Source of the DNA: Planctomycetota bacterium
GTDB taxonomy: Bacteria > Planctomycetota > Phycisphaerae > Phycisphaerales > SM1A02
Reading direction: 5' to 3'
NCBI GenBank assembly: GCA_003671065.1
Contig: QWPU01000035.1
Coordinates: 1-15,270 of the forward strand
Length of the DNA stretch: 15,270 nt
Below the pieces are notes generated by a model, which worked only from the letters and a program-made list of their open reading frames with translations, searched no databases and was not told the origin of the DNA. The position numbers and the translations under genes were made by a program. Below are positions 6,922-14,531 of this stretch, piece by piece. Positions within the stretch are counted from its first letter, which is position 1; every line of letters begins with the position of its first letter.

Positions 6922-8031
6922 ATGGATTTCGCCTCCCCTTCACTCGACATTCAGCGTTGCGGCGCGCTCCTCGCTGATGCAAGCCCAACCACGGTGAGCG
7001 CCTTCGCGTTGACCATTGCCGCAGGAATCTGTGCTGCAGGACTCGCTGTCCTTATGCGACCTGGCGCGCAGGGAATCCGCATCGCAGGAACCGTTCTTGC
7101 ACTCGTGGGCTTTGCGATGCTCTCGGTTGAAGTCATCAAGCGCGCGTCGGTTGGCAGTGAGGCAGCGGGCTTTCCGCCTGTGTTCCCCGTCATCTTTGGA
7201 TTGCTGTCAACGATCGGCGCGGTCCGCGTCATCACGCATCCACGACCAGTCTTTGCAGCGATGTATTTCATGCTCACGGTCGTCTCGACCGGATGCATGT
7301 TCCTGCTTCTTGGCGCGGAATTCATGGCGTTTGCGCTGGTGATCGTCTATGCGGGCGCGATCCTCATCACCTATCTCTTCGTCCTCATGCTCGCGCAACA
7401 GTCGCCTGTGGTTGGCGTTGGTGATGCGTGGTACGACCGTGTTCCACGCGAAGCACTTTCAGCGGTGTTCATTGGCTTTGTGATGCTCGCGACGCTGAGT
7501 GATGCGTATTTCTCGGCGAAGGGGCAGAGTTTCATCGCCGACAAGATGCAAGCAAGTGAGTTCGATGGAGCGGTTGCGGGTTGGAAGCGCCTTGATGCGA
7601 TGCCGAAATTGCTTCGTGTTGCTGCGGAACAAACGCTTGCAGTTGAAGTCGCAATGGCGAAAGATCCAACCGCTGCAGCTACCACGCCAGTCGCCATCAG
7701 CGAAGTGGTGCGCAATGCAGACGGCAGCGCAATCACCATGCACGCCGATACCGCAAGCATTGTGGTGAAACTCACCGATGGCTCAACACGCACGCTCGCA
7801 CTTGCGCCGTCAATGATGCCTGAAAACAGCCGGCAAGTCGGCGTCGATCTCGTCTCAAAGTTTCCAGCGGGTTTGGAAATCGCAGGCGTTGTGCTGTTGA
7901 TGGCGCTCTTTGGCGCGGTCATTCTTGCACGCAAGCAGATTGAACTCGGTGAAGATGAACGCCGCGAACTCGCAGGAATGCGTCGCTTCACGGTTGAAGG
8001 TGAAGCTGGCGGCAGCGGAGGTATGCAGTGA
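6922..8031 (+). CDS. nuoJ: NADH-quinone oxidoreductase subunit J, enlarged
   Basis: NuoJ is a membrane subunit of respiratory complex I, next to the quinone-site end of the proton-pumping arm. The core is clear: HPRPVFAAMYFML, then LLGAEFMAFALVIVYAGAIL and TYLFVLML, and a last helix LEIAGVVLLMALFGAVILAR near 317-336. At 369 residues it is about twice the usual size. Two hydrophobic segments precede the normal first helix (about 23-40 and 50-70). A soluble stretch of about 113 residues (about 200-312), with a beta-rich look (TASIVVKLTDGSTRTLALAP), separates the fourth and fifth core helices. The ATG at 6922 is preferred to an in-frame TTG at 6871; a GTG at 6994 is also possible, and no good ribosome site settles it. 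It is the first gene of nuoJKLMN and overlaps nuoK by GTGA. Confidence 0.88.
   Translation: MDFASPSLDIQRCGALLADASPTTVSAFALTIAAGICAAGLAVLMRPGAQGIRIAGTVLALVGFAMLSVEVIKRASVGSEAAGFPPVFPVIFGLLSTIGAVRVITHPRPVFAAMYFMLTVVSTGCMFLLLGAEFMAFALVIVYAGAILITYLFVLMLAQQSPVVGVGDAWYDRVPREALSAVFIGFVMLATLSDAYFSAKGQSFIADKMQASEFDGAVAGWKRLDAMPKLLRVAAEQTLAVEVAMAKDPTAAATTPVAISEVVRNADGSAITMHADTASIVVKLTDGSTRTLALAPSMMPENSRQVGVDLVSKFPAGLEIAGVVLLMALFGAVILARKQIELGEDERRELAGMRRFTVEGEAGGSGGMQ
8017..8030 (+). promoter_or_regulatory. Ribosome binding site fixing the nuoK GTG start
   Basis: GGAGG at 8017-8021 lies six bases before the GTG at 8028-8030, which overlaps the nuoJ stop as GTGA. The next in-frame ATG (8043) is too far from this site. 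It is one of the clearest Shine-Dalgarno motifs in the window. Confidence 0.75.
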
Positions 8032-8396
8032 TAGATGCAATCATGAATAGTTCGCATGTCCTCGTACTCGCAACAGACTCGGCCTCCGATCGGTCGAGCA
8101 TCAACATGGCGCTGCTGCTGAGCGCGATCTTGTTCACCTGTGGACTCATTGGCTTCCTCAGTCGGCGCAACATGATCATCATGTTTCTCTGCACCGAGCT
8201 CATGTTCCAAGCGTCCGCGCTCGCACTCATCGCATTTGGCAAAGTGCATCACGATGTGAGCGGCGAGGTCTTCGTGATCTTCATTCTCACAGTGGCTGCT
8301 GCTGAAGCGGCGCTTGCACTCGGTCTCATCGTTTTGCTCTATCGACGCCGTGAAACGCTCGATTCTGAAGCGTGGTCTGAACTGAAGGAAGCGTGA
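8028..8396 (+). CDS. nuoK: NADH-quinone oxidoreductase subunit K
   Basis: NuoK is a small three-helix membrane subunit of complex I that carries two membrane glutamates used in proton translocation. Helices are visible at about 27-45, 48-70 and 79-104. Glu57 (in CTELMFQ) and Glu93 (in AAAEAALALGL) are 36 residues apart, the same spacing as Glu36 and Glu72 of E. coli NuoK. The 122-residue length exceeds the usual 100 or so because of a roughly 20-residue polar N-terminus. GTG is taken as the start because GGAGG lies six bases upstream and the codon overlaps the nuoJ stop. nuoL follows after a 148-bp spacer filled with GT-rich repeats. Confidence 0.95.
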   Translation: MIDAIMNSSHVLVLATDSASDRSSINMALLLSAILFTCGLIGFLSRRNMIIMFLCTELMFQASALALIAFGKVHHDVSGEVFVIFILTVAAAEAALALGLIVLLYRRRETLDSEAWSELKEA

Positions 8397-8450
8397 AGAA
8401 CGCATATCGCCGTGATGCAGCACGCGACGATGTGACAGCCGGAATTCAAC

Positions 8451-8519
8451 AATGTGTGTGCCAAATGTGTGTGCCAAGTGTGTGTGTCAAAATGTGTGTG
8501 TCAAAATGTGCTGTGTGCA
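8451..8519. repeat. 13-16 bp GT-rich tandem repeats between nuoK and nuoL
   Basis: Five imperfect head-to-tail copies: aatgtgtgtgcca at 8451-8463 and 8464-8476 (identical), then diverged copies at 8477-8489, 8490-8503 and 8504-8519. They fill about half of the 148-bp nuoK-nuoL spacer and end 25 bp before the nuoL start. No gene is visible in this spacer. Confidence 0.85.
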
Positions 8520-8544
8520 ATGAAGCGTTTACTCGAGCGTCGAC

Positions 8545-10803
8545 ATGATTGAACTCGCCAGTCTTTCGAATCTAACTGCCCAAGCTTTGGGGACTTTCGT
8601 CCCAGCGATCCTCAGTGACGCGACAAGCAACGGGATCCCCGCGTCAATTGCAGCACCCGAGCTCCGCTGGGCTGGTCTCATCTTGCTCTTGCCCGTCATC
8701 AGCGCGGTGTTGTGCGGTCTCTGCGCCGCAATGCGCGTGAAGAGCAAACTGCCAGGACTCATCACCGCAGTTTCACTGGTTGCGTCCTTCGGCCTCACGC
8801 TCTGGCTGTTTCTTTCGCTGAGCAACGCCGACGGACCTGTGGCCGCGCGAACCGTGCATCTCTTTGATTGGATCACGCTCTCGTGGGAACCAACTCACCA
8901 GCACGCCGCGACACGATGGACGAGTGTCACGGCGCCTTTCGCGCTCTACATCGATTCACTCACGCTCTTGTGGATGCTGTTCGTCACCGGCCTTGGTTCA
9001 CTCATCGCGATCTACGCGACTGAGTACATGGAAAGTGATGTTGGTAAGGGCTACGCGCGTTTCTTCGGTTGCGTGAGCATCTTCCTCTTCGCGATGGGCG
9101 CGCTGGTGATGGGCGGCAATCTCATTCTGCTCTATCTCGGTTGGGAAGGCGTGGGCCTCGCGAGCTACTTGCTCGTTGGCTACTACTACACCAAGCCGAG
9201 TGCTGTGGACGCCGCGAAAAAAGCCTTCATCATGAACCGCATTGGTGACGCGGGTCTGGCGCTGGGTATCTTTCTCATCTGGGTCAATTACGGCAGCCTC
9301 GAGTACTCCGCGCTCTTCGAAGCGATGCAAGGTGCTGGTGCCGATGGCGCGAGTGCTTCGTGGACTCGCGAAGCAATTCCGTATCTCATCATGCTCGGCG
9401 CGTTTGGAAAAAGCGCGCAATTCCCGCTGTTTACCTGGCTTCCTGATGCGATGGAAGGTCCGACGCCTGTTTCGGCACTCATTCACGCAGCGACCATGGT
9501 CACTGCGGGCGTCTATCTCATCGCGCGCTTGTATCCGCTCTTTGAACTCCATCCGCACGCGCTTGAAACAGTTGCGTGGATTGGTTGCTTCACGGCGTTG
9601 CTTGCGGCCACGATTGGCATGGCGCAGTACGACATCAAACGCGTCTTCGCGTATTCAACGGTGTCGCAACTCGGCTACATGTTCCTTGGGCTTGGCGTCG
9701 GCACTTCGTTTGGTGCGGTCTATCACGTGTTCACTCACGCGTTCTTCAAGGCGCTGCTCTTCCTTTGCTGCGGCGCGATCATGCACGGCATGGCGGGGCA
9801 ACTCGATTTGCGCAAGATGTCGGGTCTTCGCAATGTGAAGGGCTTCGGCATCATCAGTTGGACCTTCCTGGTCGGCTGCCTCTGCTTGGCGGCATTCCCC
9901 TTCAGCTCGGGCTACTTCTCGAAAGACGCGATCATCGGACAGGCGTTTGCGAGCGACAATCCGAATTTCAATTTCCTCGGATGGGTCGCGGTCTTGACCG
10001 CGGGACTCACTTCCTACTACGCATTTCGCGTGTGGTTTCGCGTCTGCGGCGGACCGACGAAGTACGAAGCTGGCGATGAAGTGCATAGTGATGCGGACGA
10101 AGCGCATGATGACGACCATGGTCATGGTCACGCGCCCGCCGCAACCACGCATCACGCGGCTGAACATTGGCACCCACACGGACCGCGCATCGCGATCAAC
10201 GCTGTGCTGCTGGTGATTTGTGCAGGAGCGCTGCTCGCAGCCGTTCCCGCGTACAACGCGATGAGTGGCGGCAGCAATTGGGTGCAGAGAATGGTCGCGC
10301 ATTCATCGGCGTTCGAAGGCGCGCAGTTGCATGATGCACACGGGGCTGAACACGCGCATCATGCGTTGTCGTTCACGGGCATCCAAGATGTGCATACGGC
10401 AACCAGTGTTGTCGCAAGCGTCTTTGGGATGGCGGGCCTCCTGATCGCGCTGTACTTGCATCTGCTCAATCGCTCAGCGGCTGATCATCTGCGCAACGGG
10501 CTGCTTTCGAACTCGCTCACGCGTTGGCTCCCGATCGCGATGGAAAACAAGTGGTATGTCGATGAGATCTATCACTGGACATTCCGAGTTCCGCTCTGGG
10601 CGCTGGCACATGTCTCCCACTTTGCCGACAAGAATCTGATCGACGGAGTGGTCGTCAACGGTGTCGCACGTCTGCCGATGGACTTGGCGCGACTTTTCCA
10701 ACCGCTCTACAACGGCGTGTTGCAAGGCTATGCGGCAACGATGGCAGGTGGACTTGCACTGATACTGGCGTGGGTGTTTTGGATTTGGATGCAAGGTGTG
10801 TAG
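8545..10803 (+). CDS. nuoL: NADH-quinone oxidoreductase subunit L, with His-rich loops
   Basis: NuoL is the distal antiporter-like proton-pumping subunit of complex I. The 752-residue protein is longer than the usual 610-650. Key elements are present: LGWEGVGLASYLLVG with Glu201, DAAKKAFIMNRIGDAG (222-237), GAFGKSAQFPLFTWLPDAM with Lys289, and LIHAATMVTAGVYLIAR with His314. The C-terminus has the lateral-helix and last-helix pattern (ENKWYVDEIYHWTF, then LALILAWVFWIWM). Extra length comes from about 40 residues before the first helix and from two His-rich hydrophilic stretches in the C-terminal third, about 510-549 and 585-617 (for example DDDHGHGHAP and HGAEHAHHAL). All expected charged pump residues are present, so it should be functional. 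The last codons and stop form the first unit of a 13-bp repeat. Confidence 0.95.
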   Translation: MIELASLSNLTAQALGTFVPAILSDATSNGIPASIAAPELRWAGLILLLPVISAVLCGLCAAMRVKSKLPGLITAVSLVASFGLTLWLFLSLSNADGPVAARTVHLFDWITLSWEPTHQHAATRWTSVTAPFALYIDSLTLLWMLFVTGLGSLIAIYATEYMESDVGKGYARFFGCVSIFLFAMGALVMGGNLILLYLGWEGVGLASYLLVGYYYTKPSAVDAAKKAFIMNRIGDAGLALGIFLIWVNYGSLEYSALFEAMQGAGADGASASWTREAIPYLIMLGAFGKSAQFPLFTWLPDAMEGPTPVSALIHAATMVTAGVYLIARLYPLFELHPHALETVAWIGCFTALLAATIGMAQYDIKRVFAYSTVSQLGYMFLGLGVGTSFGAVYHVFTHAFFKALLFLCCGAIMHGMAGQLDLRKMSGLRNVKGFGIISWTFLVGCLCLAAFPFSSGYFSKDAIIGQAFASDNPNFNFLGWVAVLTAGLTSYYAFRVWFRVCGGPTKYEAGDEVHSDADEAHDDDHGHGHAPAATTHHAAEHWHPHGPRIAINAVLLVICAGALLAAVPAYNAMSGGSNWVQRMVAHSSAFEGAQLHDAHGAEHAHHALSFTGIQDVHTATSVVASVFGMAGLLIALYLHLLNRSAADHLRNGLLSNSLTRWLPIAMENKWYVDEIYHWTFRVPLWALAHVSHFADKNLIDGVVVNGVARLPMDLARLFQPLYNGVLQGYAATMAGGLALILAWVFWIWMQGV

Positions 10804-10829
10804 TGCAGGTGTGTAGTGCAGGTGTGTGA
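10794..10829. repeat. 13-bp tandem repeat spanning the nuoL stop codon
   Basis: Copies of aggtgtgtagtgc at 10794-10806 and 10807-10819 are identical; a third begins at 10820 (aggtgtgtga) and breaks off. The nuoL TAG (10801-10803) is inside the first copy. The rest of the 111-bp nuoL-nuoM spacer shows no gene. Confidence 0.85.
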
Positions 10830-10914
10830 GCGCACGCGTGTTCACTCAAGATTCTTAATGACGGCTTTTTGGACAGCTCTCTCGACCTTTCACTGAAGCG
10901 CACGGAACGGCTTG

Positions 10915-12582
10915 ATGCTCAAATCTCTCTCCTATCTTCTCTTGCTGCTGCCGATGCTCTCGGCTGTTGCTATCGCCTTTGCGCCTACAAAGAGCGCCAA
11001 GTGGATTGCGGCTGCGAGCACCAGCGTCATCTTCGCGATCAGTGTCATGTTCGCGTGGGCGTTCACTGGTTGGAGCAGCGGCGCGATCGCTCCACTTGAC
11101 GCGGTCACTCCGATTCTGCCTGAGTTTGGCATCAACATTTCGTTGGGCGCAAGCAGCGTCGGCGTCATGCTCATTCTGCTCACTGCGTTCTTGATGCCGC
11201 TGGCGATGATCGGTTCGTTCACTGCGATCCGCGAGCGTGAGAAGGAGTACTACGCGTGGTTCTTGGTGCTCGAAGCGACCATGCTCGGCGTGTTTCTCGC
11301 GCGCGATGCAGTGTTCTTCTACACCTGCTTTGAGTTCTCGCTGGTGCCGATGTACTTCTTGATCGCGATCTTCGGTGGCGCTGAACGCCGCGCGGCATCG
11401 ATCAAGTTCTTCATCTACATGTTCTTCGGATCGGTCTTCACGCTCGCTGGACTGATCTACATGGCGGTGCAGTACAAACTGCAGATTGGCAACGGTTGGA
11501 GCTTTGATCTCGACACACTTGTCGCGTTCAGTTCGAATCCTGAGCACATGTCGAAGAGCCAGCAGTTCTGGATCTTCGTGTTGCTGATGACTGGTTTTGC
11601 CGTGAAAGTGCCGTTCTTTCCCGTGCACACTTGGCTGCCCCTCGCCCACGATCAAGCGCCAACCGCAGGCTCCGTCATCCTTGCGGGTGCGTTGCTGAAG
11701 TTCGGTACCTATGGGGTCTATCGCATCGCACTCCCCGCTGCTCCCGTGGGCGCGATCGAGCTCGATCAATTCTTCGCAATCATTTGTCTCATCGGCATCG
11801 TCAACGCCGCGCTCATCTGCTGGGTGCAACACGATGTCAAGAAACTCATCGCCTACAGCTCCGTGAGCCACTTGTGCTTCTGCATGCTCGGCATGTTCAG
11901 TTTGAACTCGGTCGGCACTACGGGTGCGTTCATGTACATGATCAACCACGGTCTTTCGACTGGCGCGTTGTTCCTCTGCATTGGCATGATCTACGAGCGC
12001 TATCACACGAAGGACATGGACAAACTCGGCGGACTCTTCCGTCGCATGCCAGTGTGGTCCTTCTTCATGGTGTTCTTCACGCTCTCAAGCCTTGGGCTTC
12101 CTGGCTTGAACGGATTCGTCGGCGAGTTCCTCTGCCTGATGGGTTGCTTTACTGCGGATGTCGATGCCGTTGCGGGATACCCAGGCTTGCTTGGTCCGTG
12201 GTACGCGATCATTGCGGTGCTTGGATTGATCGTGAGCGCGATGTACTTGCTCATCATGCTCGGCAAGATTGTGTGGGGGCCGTTGCGTGAACCGCTTGAT
12301 CACGCGCACACGAGTCACGCTGCATCGGCACTTCCGCGCGATCTATCGCTGCGTGAAATTTCGATCCTCACGCCGATCGCTCTTGTCAGCCTCTTCATCG
12401 GCTTCTATCCAAACCCGATGCTTGCGCCGATTGGCAAGGACATCGAAGAGTCGCTCGCGAGTTACCCGAAACTCGTCGAGGAGTATCGCCAAAACGGTTC
12501 GCTGGTCTGGCCTGAGTCTGCCAAGAGCGACGGCGTCGCACGCACTGAACTCGACACGCCCACTATGGCGAAATCCCGCTGA
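10915..12582 (+). CDS. nuoM: NADH-quinone oxidoreductase subunit M
   Basis: NuoM is an antiporter-like proton channel subunit in the membrane arm of complex I. The 555-residue length is slightly above the usual 500 or so. Conserved elements are CFEFSLVPMYFLI with Glu140, GFAVKVPFFPVHTWLPLAHD with Lys231, APTAGSVILAGALLKFGTYG with Lys262, and the DVKKLIAYSSVSHLCF segment. These correspond to E. coli Glu144, Lys234 and Lys265. About 14 hydrophobic helices can be counted, followed by a polar tail of about 50 residues. The ATG at 10915 is taken; a TTG directly before it is the only extension and adds nothing. The ribosome site is weak. It lies between nuoL (111 bp upstream) and nuoN (26 bp downstream). 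Confidence 0.95.
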   Translation: MLKSLSYLLLLLPMLSAVAIAFAPTKSAKWIAAASTSVIFAISVMFAWAFTGWSSGAIAPLDAVTPILPEFGINISLGASSVGVMLILLTAFLMPLAMIGSFTAIREREKEYYAWFLVLEATMLGVFLARDAVFFYTCFEFSLVPMYFLIAIFGGAERRAASIKFFIYMFFGSVFTLAGLIYMAVQYKLQIGNGWSFDLDTLVAFSSNPEHMSKSQQFWIFVLLMTGFAVKVPFFPVHTWLPLAHDQAPTAGSVILAGALLKFGTYGVYRIALPAAPVGAIELDQFFAIICLIGIVNAALICWVQHDVKKLIAYSSVSHLCFCMLGMFSLNSVGTTGAFMYMINHGLSTGALFLCIGMIYERYHTKDMDKLGGLFRRMPVWSFFMVFFTLSSLGLPGLNGFVGEFLCLMGCFTADVDAVAGYPGLLGPWYAIIAVLGLIVSAMYLLIMLGKIVWGPLREPLDHAHTSHAASALPRDLSLREISILTPIALVSLFIGFYPNPMLAPIGKDIEESLASYPKLVEEYRQNGSLVWPESAKSDGVARTELDTPTMAKSR

Positions 12583-12608
12583 TCTCTGTACGAAACTGAA
12601 CTTTTCTT

Positions 12609-14210
12609 ATGACGACCTTCGCTTCCATCTCCCTCATGACGACGCTGGCCTCCACAGATGTCATGACCGCGAAACTCACGATCATCGCGCCTGAAATTCT
12701 GCTCTTCATTGGTGCAGTGGTGGTCGCAGTGCTCGGTCTTTCTCGCGCGCCTGCGGTGCGTCGTTCTGTTCCGTTGGTGACTTCGCTGTTCCTTGCGCTG
12801 AGCATTGCAGTGACGGCGTATGTCTATCGCCTTGACGCTGTATATGCCGCAAATGTGCCGATGCCTGAACTCGGCAGTTACGCGAAGATCGTCATCGCGG
12901 TCATCGGCATCCTCCTCGTGATGGTGGGAAGTTCGTCGGTCGATCGCCGCTTGGAAGAAGCGTTTGATTCTGGTCGCGCCGCGTTTGACCCGATTCGCGT
13001 GATGCGCGGCGAGTACTTCGCGTTCTTTCTGTTGGCACTCGCGGGAGCAATGCTCCTGGCGAGCACGAGTGATCTCATCTGGCTCTTCCTCGCGCTCGAA
13101 CTCGCAAGTCTTCCAACCTATGTGATGGTGGCTGTCAGTCGTGGCACTCGGCGCGCGCAGGAAGCTGCGGTGAAATACTTCTTCCTCGGCGCGATGGCTG
13201 CTGCAGTTTCGCTCTACGGCTTCGCGATGCTCTACGGCGCGACGGGCACGCTCGACTTGATCGTTATGAAAGCGAAATTGGCTGAGCAAACCGCTGCAGG
13301 CGGACTCAGTGCACTCGCCGTGCTCGGCGGCGTGCTCGCGATCCTTGGCATCAGTTTCAAACTCGCCGCTGTGCCGATGCATTTCTACGCGCCCGATGTG
13401 TACGAAGGTGCAGCCTCGCACACCACAGCGTTCATCGCGTTCGTTGCAAAGATCGCAGGCGTTCTCGCGCTCTTCTCCGTGCTCAGCGTGTTCTGGACCA
13501 GCGAAGGTCTTCCAGCAACGCTCACCGTTGTGTTGTGGATGGTGGCCGTGCTCACCATGACGCTCGGAAACATCGGCGCGCTGCTGCAACGCAATGTCAA
13601 GCGCATGATGGCGTACAGCTCGATCGCGCACTCGGGCTACATCCTCATCGGATTGCTCGCGGGAGCTGCGGCAGGCGGCTACCAAGCGGCGCTCTTCTAT
13701 CTCTTGTGCTACGGCATCATGAACACCGCGATCCTTGCGGTGCTCGCGTCACTTGAGCGTGCAGGTGAAGAAGTTGAAACGATGGAGGATCTCGCAGGAC
13801 TTCGTCAACGACATCCAATTCTTGCGTGGATGATGGCGGCCTCGGCAATCAGCCTCATCGGCATGCCGCCGCTGCTCGGGTTCTTTGCGAAGTTCACGAT
13901 CTTTACTGCGGGTATCGAAGGCGGGCAAACCACGCTCGTGATCATCGCAGCGGTCAACAGCGCCATCAGCGCGTACTACTATCTTCAATTGGTGACGGTG
14001 CCGATGTTGGGCACTCCCAACGCTCGGACTGAAGGCGTGCACACGATTCCCTCGGCGTGGCCTCGCTATGCCGCGGTGCTCTGCGGCTTGGGAGTCATCG
14101 TGCTTCCAATCGGCGTGAGCAGCCTGGTGAAGGCGGCTGCGGTGGTTGGCAGCGAGAACGCAGCTTCGCCGACTGCTGATTCAAGCGACAATCAGCTTAA
14201 TGCCCGATAA
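12609..14210 (+). CDS. nuoN: NADH-quinone oxidoreductase subunit N
   Basis: NuoN is the antiporter-like proton-pumping subunit closest to NuoK in complex I. The 533-residue product is slightly longer than the family average. Visible features are LTIIAPEILLFIGAVVV near the N-terminus, FLALELASLPTYVMVA with Glu164, SFKLAAVPMHFYAPDVYEGA with Lys251, the QRNVKRMMAYSSIAHSGYIL segment, and LAWMMAASAISLIGMPPLLGFFAKF. It is the last gene of the block. The first ATG (12609) is given, but ATGs at 12636 and 12663 are possible; the last gives a start nearer the first helix. No ribosome site distinguishes them. The C-terminal 20 or so residues are polar and Ser/Asn-rich. Confidence 0.94.
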   Translation: MTTFASISLMTTLASTDVMTAKLTIIAPEILLFIGAVVVAVLGLSRAPAVRRSVPLVTSLFLALSIAVTAYVYRLDAVYAANVPMPELGSYAKIVIAVIGILLVMVGSSSVDRRLEEAFDSGRAAFDPIRVMRGEYFAFFLLALAGAMLLASTSDLIWLFLALELASLPTYVMVAVSRGTRRAQEAAVKYFFLGAMAAAVSLYGFAMLYGATGTLDLIVMKAKLAEQTAAGGLSALAVLGGVLAILGISFKLAAVPMHFYAPDVYEGAASHTTAFIAFVAKIAGVLALFSVLSVFWTSEGLPATLTVVLWMVAVLTMTLGNIGALLQRNVKRMMAYSSIAHSGYILIGLLAGAAAGGYQAALFYLLCYGIMNTAILAVLASLERAGEEVETMEDLAGLRQRHPILAWMMAASAISLIGMPPLLGFFAKFTIFTAGIEGGQTTLVIIAAVNSAISAYYYLQLVTVPMLGTPNARTEGVHTIPSAWPRYAAVLCGLGVIVLPIGVSSLVKAAAVVGSENAASPTADSSDNQLNAR

Positions 14211-14229
14211 ATCTTCGCAGGGTTTCGAG

Positions 14230-14321
14230 GGAAATCGCGCACCCGTTGCGACGGAAATCGCGCACCCGTTGCGACCGAATTGGCAGCACGGTTGCGACCG
14301 AATTCGCACATCCGTTGCGAC
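14230..14321. repeat. 23-bp tandem repeat, 4 copies, after nuoN
   Basis: Four direct copies with exact 23-bp spacing lie at 14230-14252, 14253-14275, 14276-14298 and 14299-14321. The first two are identical. All end in GTTGCGAC and share a cgcac-like centre; a degenerate fifth copy may follow to about 14344. There are no spacers between units. The array begins 20 bp after the nuoN stop. Because the unit is not a multiple of three, it is not a coding repeat. Confidence 0.88.
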
Positions 14322-14410
14322 CCAAAACGCACATCGCTCCGCATTCCTGTTGCTTCCACGACGGTCTGAAGACAGCGTCATTTGGCATCAAAATCTGCGG
14401 AGCGAGAAAG

Positions 14411-14484
14411 CGCGACTGGAAGGACTTGAACCTTCAACCCCGAGCTTCGTAGGCTCGTGCTCTATCCAATTGAGCTACAGTCGC
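14411..14484 (-). tRNA. tRNA-Arg (anticodon ACG)
   Basis: A complete cloverleaf on the minus strand. The acceptor stem GCGACTG pairs perfectly with CAGTCGC. The D stem is GCTC/GAGC and the anticodon stem CGAGC/GCTCG, with loop CTACGAA. The variable loop is five bases, and the T stem GAAGG/CCTTC has loop TTCAAGT. The anticodon ACG lies at 14448-14450 and would be read as ICG after deamination, decoding CGU, CGC and CGA. The discriminator base is G (14411). CCA is not encoded; the sequence after it is CTTTC, so CCA must be added enzymatically. Confidence 0.97.
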
Positions 14485-14497
14485 ACACGGGTCGCGA

Positions 14498-14525
14498 AGT
14501 ATACAGAGTTCCGCCAAAGCGTGAA
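14498..14525 (-). promoter_or_regulatory. Likely promoter of the tRNA-Arg gene
   Basis: Read on the minus strand, TTCACG (14520-14525) and TATACT (14498-14503) are 16 bp apart, matching four and five of six sigma70 consensus bases. A GC-rich stretch (TCGCGACCC) follows before the tRNA 5' end at 14484, as is common for stringently controlled stable-RNA promoters. It falls in the 47-bp gap after the upstream secreted-protein gene. Confidence 0.5.
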
Positions 14526-14531
14526 CTCACA

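Noticed and set aside
10855..12006. Long minus-strand open frame of 383 codons opposite nuoM
   Set aside because: The plus strand gives an intact NuoM with all key residues; the antisense product is charged low-complexity sequence.
12462..13685. Long minus-strand open frame of 407 codons opposite nuoM/nuoN
   Set aside because: Its product is rich in Arg, His, Glu and Cys with no family motif, whereas the plus strand encodes clear NuoM and NuoN. It is an antisense shadow in high-GC DNA.
14230..14344. 23-bp direct repeats as a CRISPR array
   Set aside because: The units are directly adjacent with no unique spacers, the copies diverge, and no cas gene is present.
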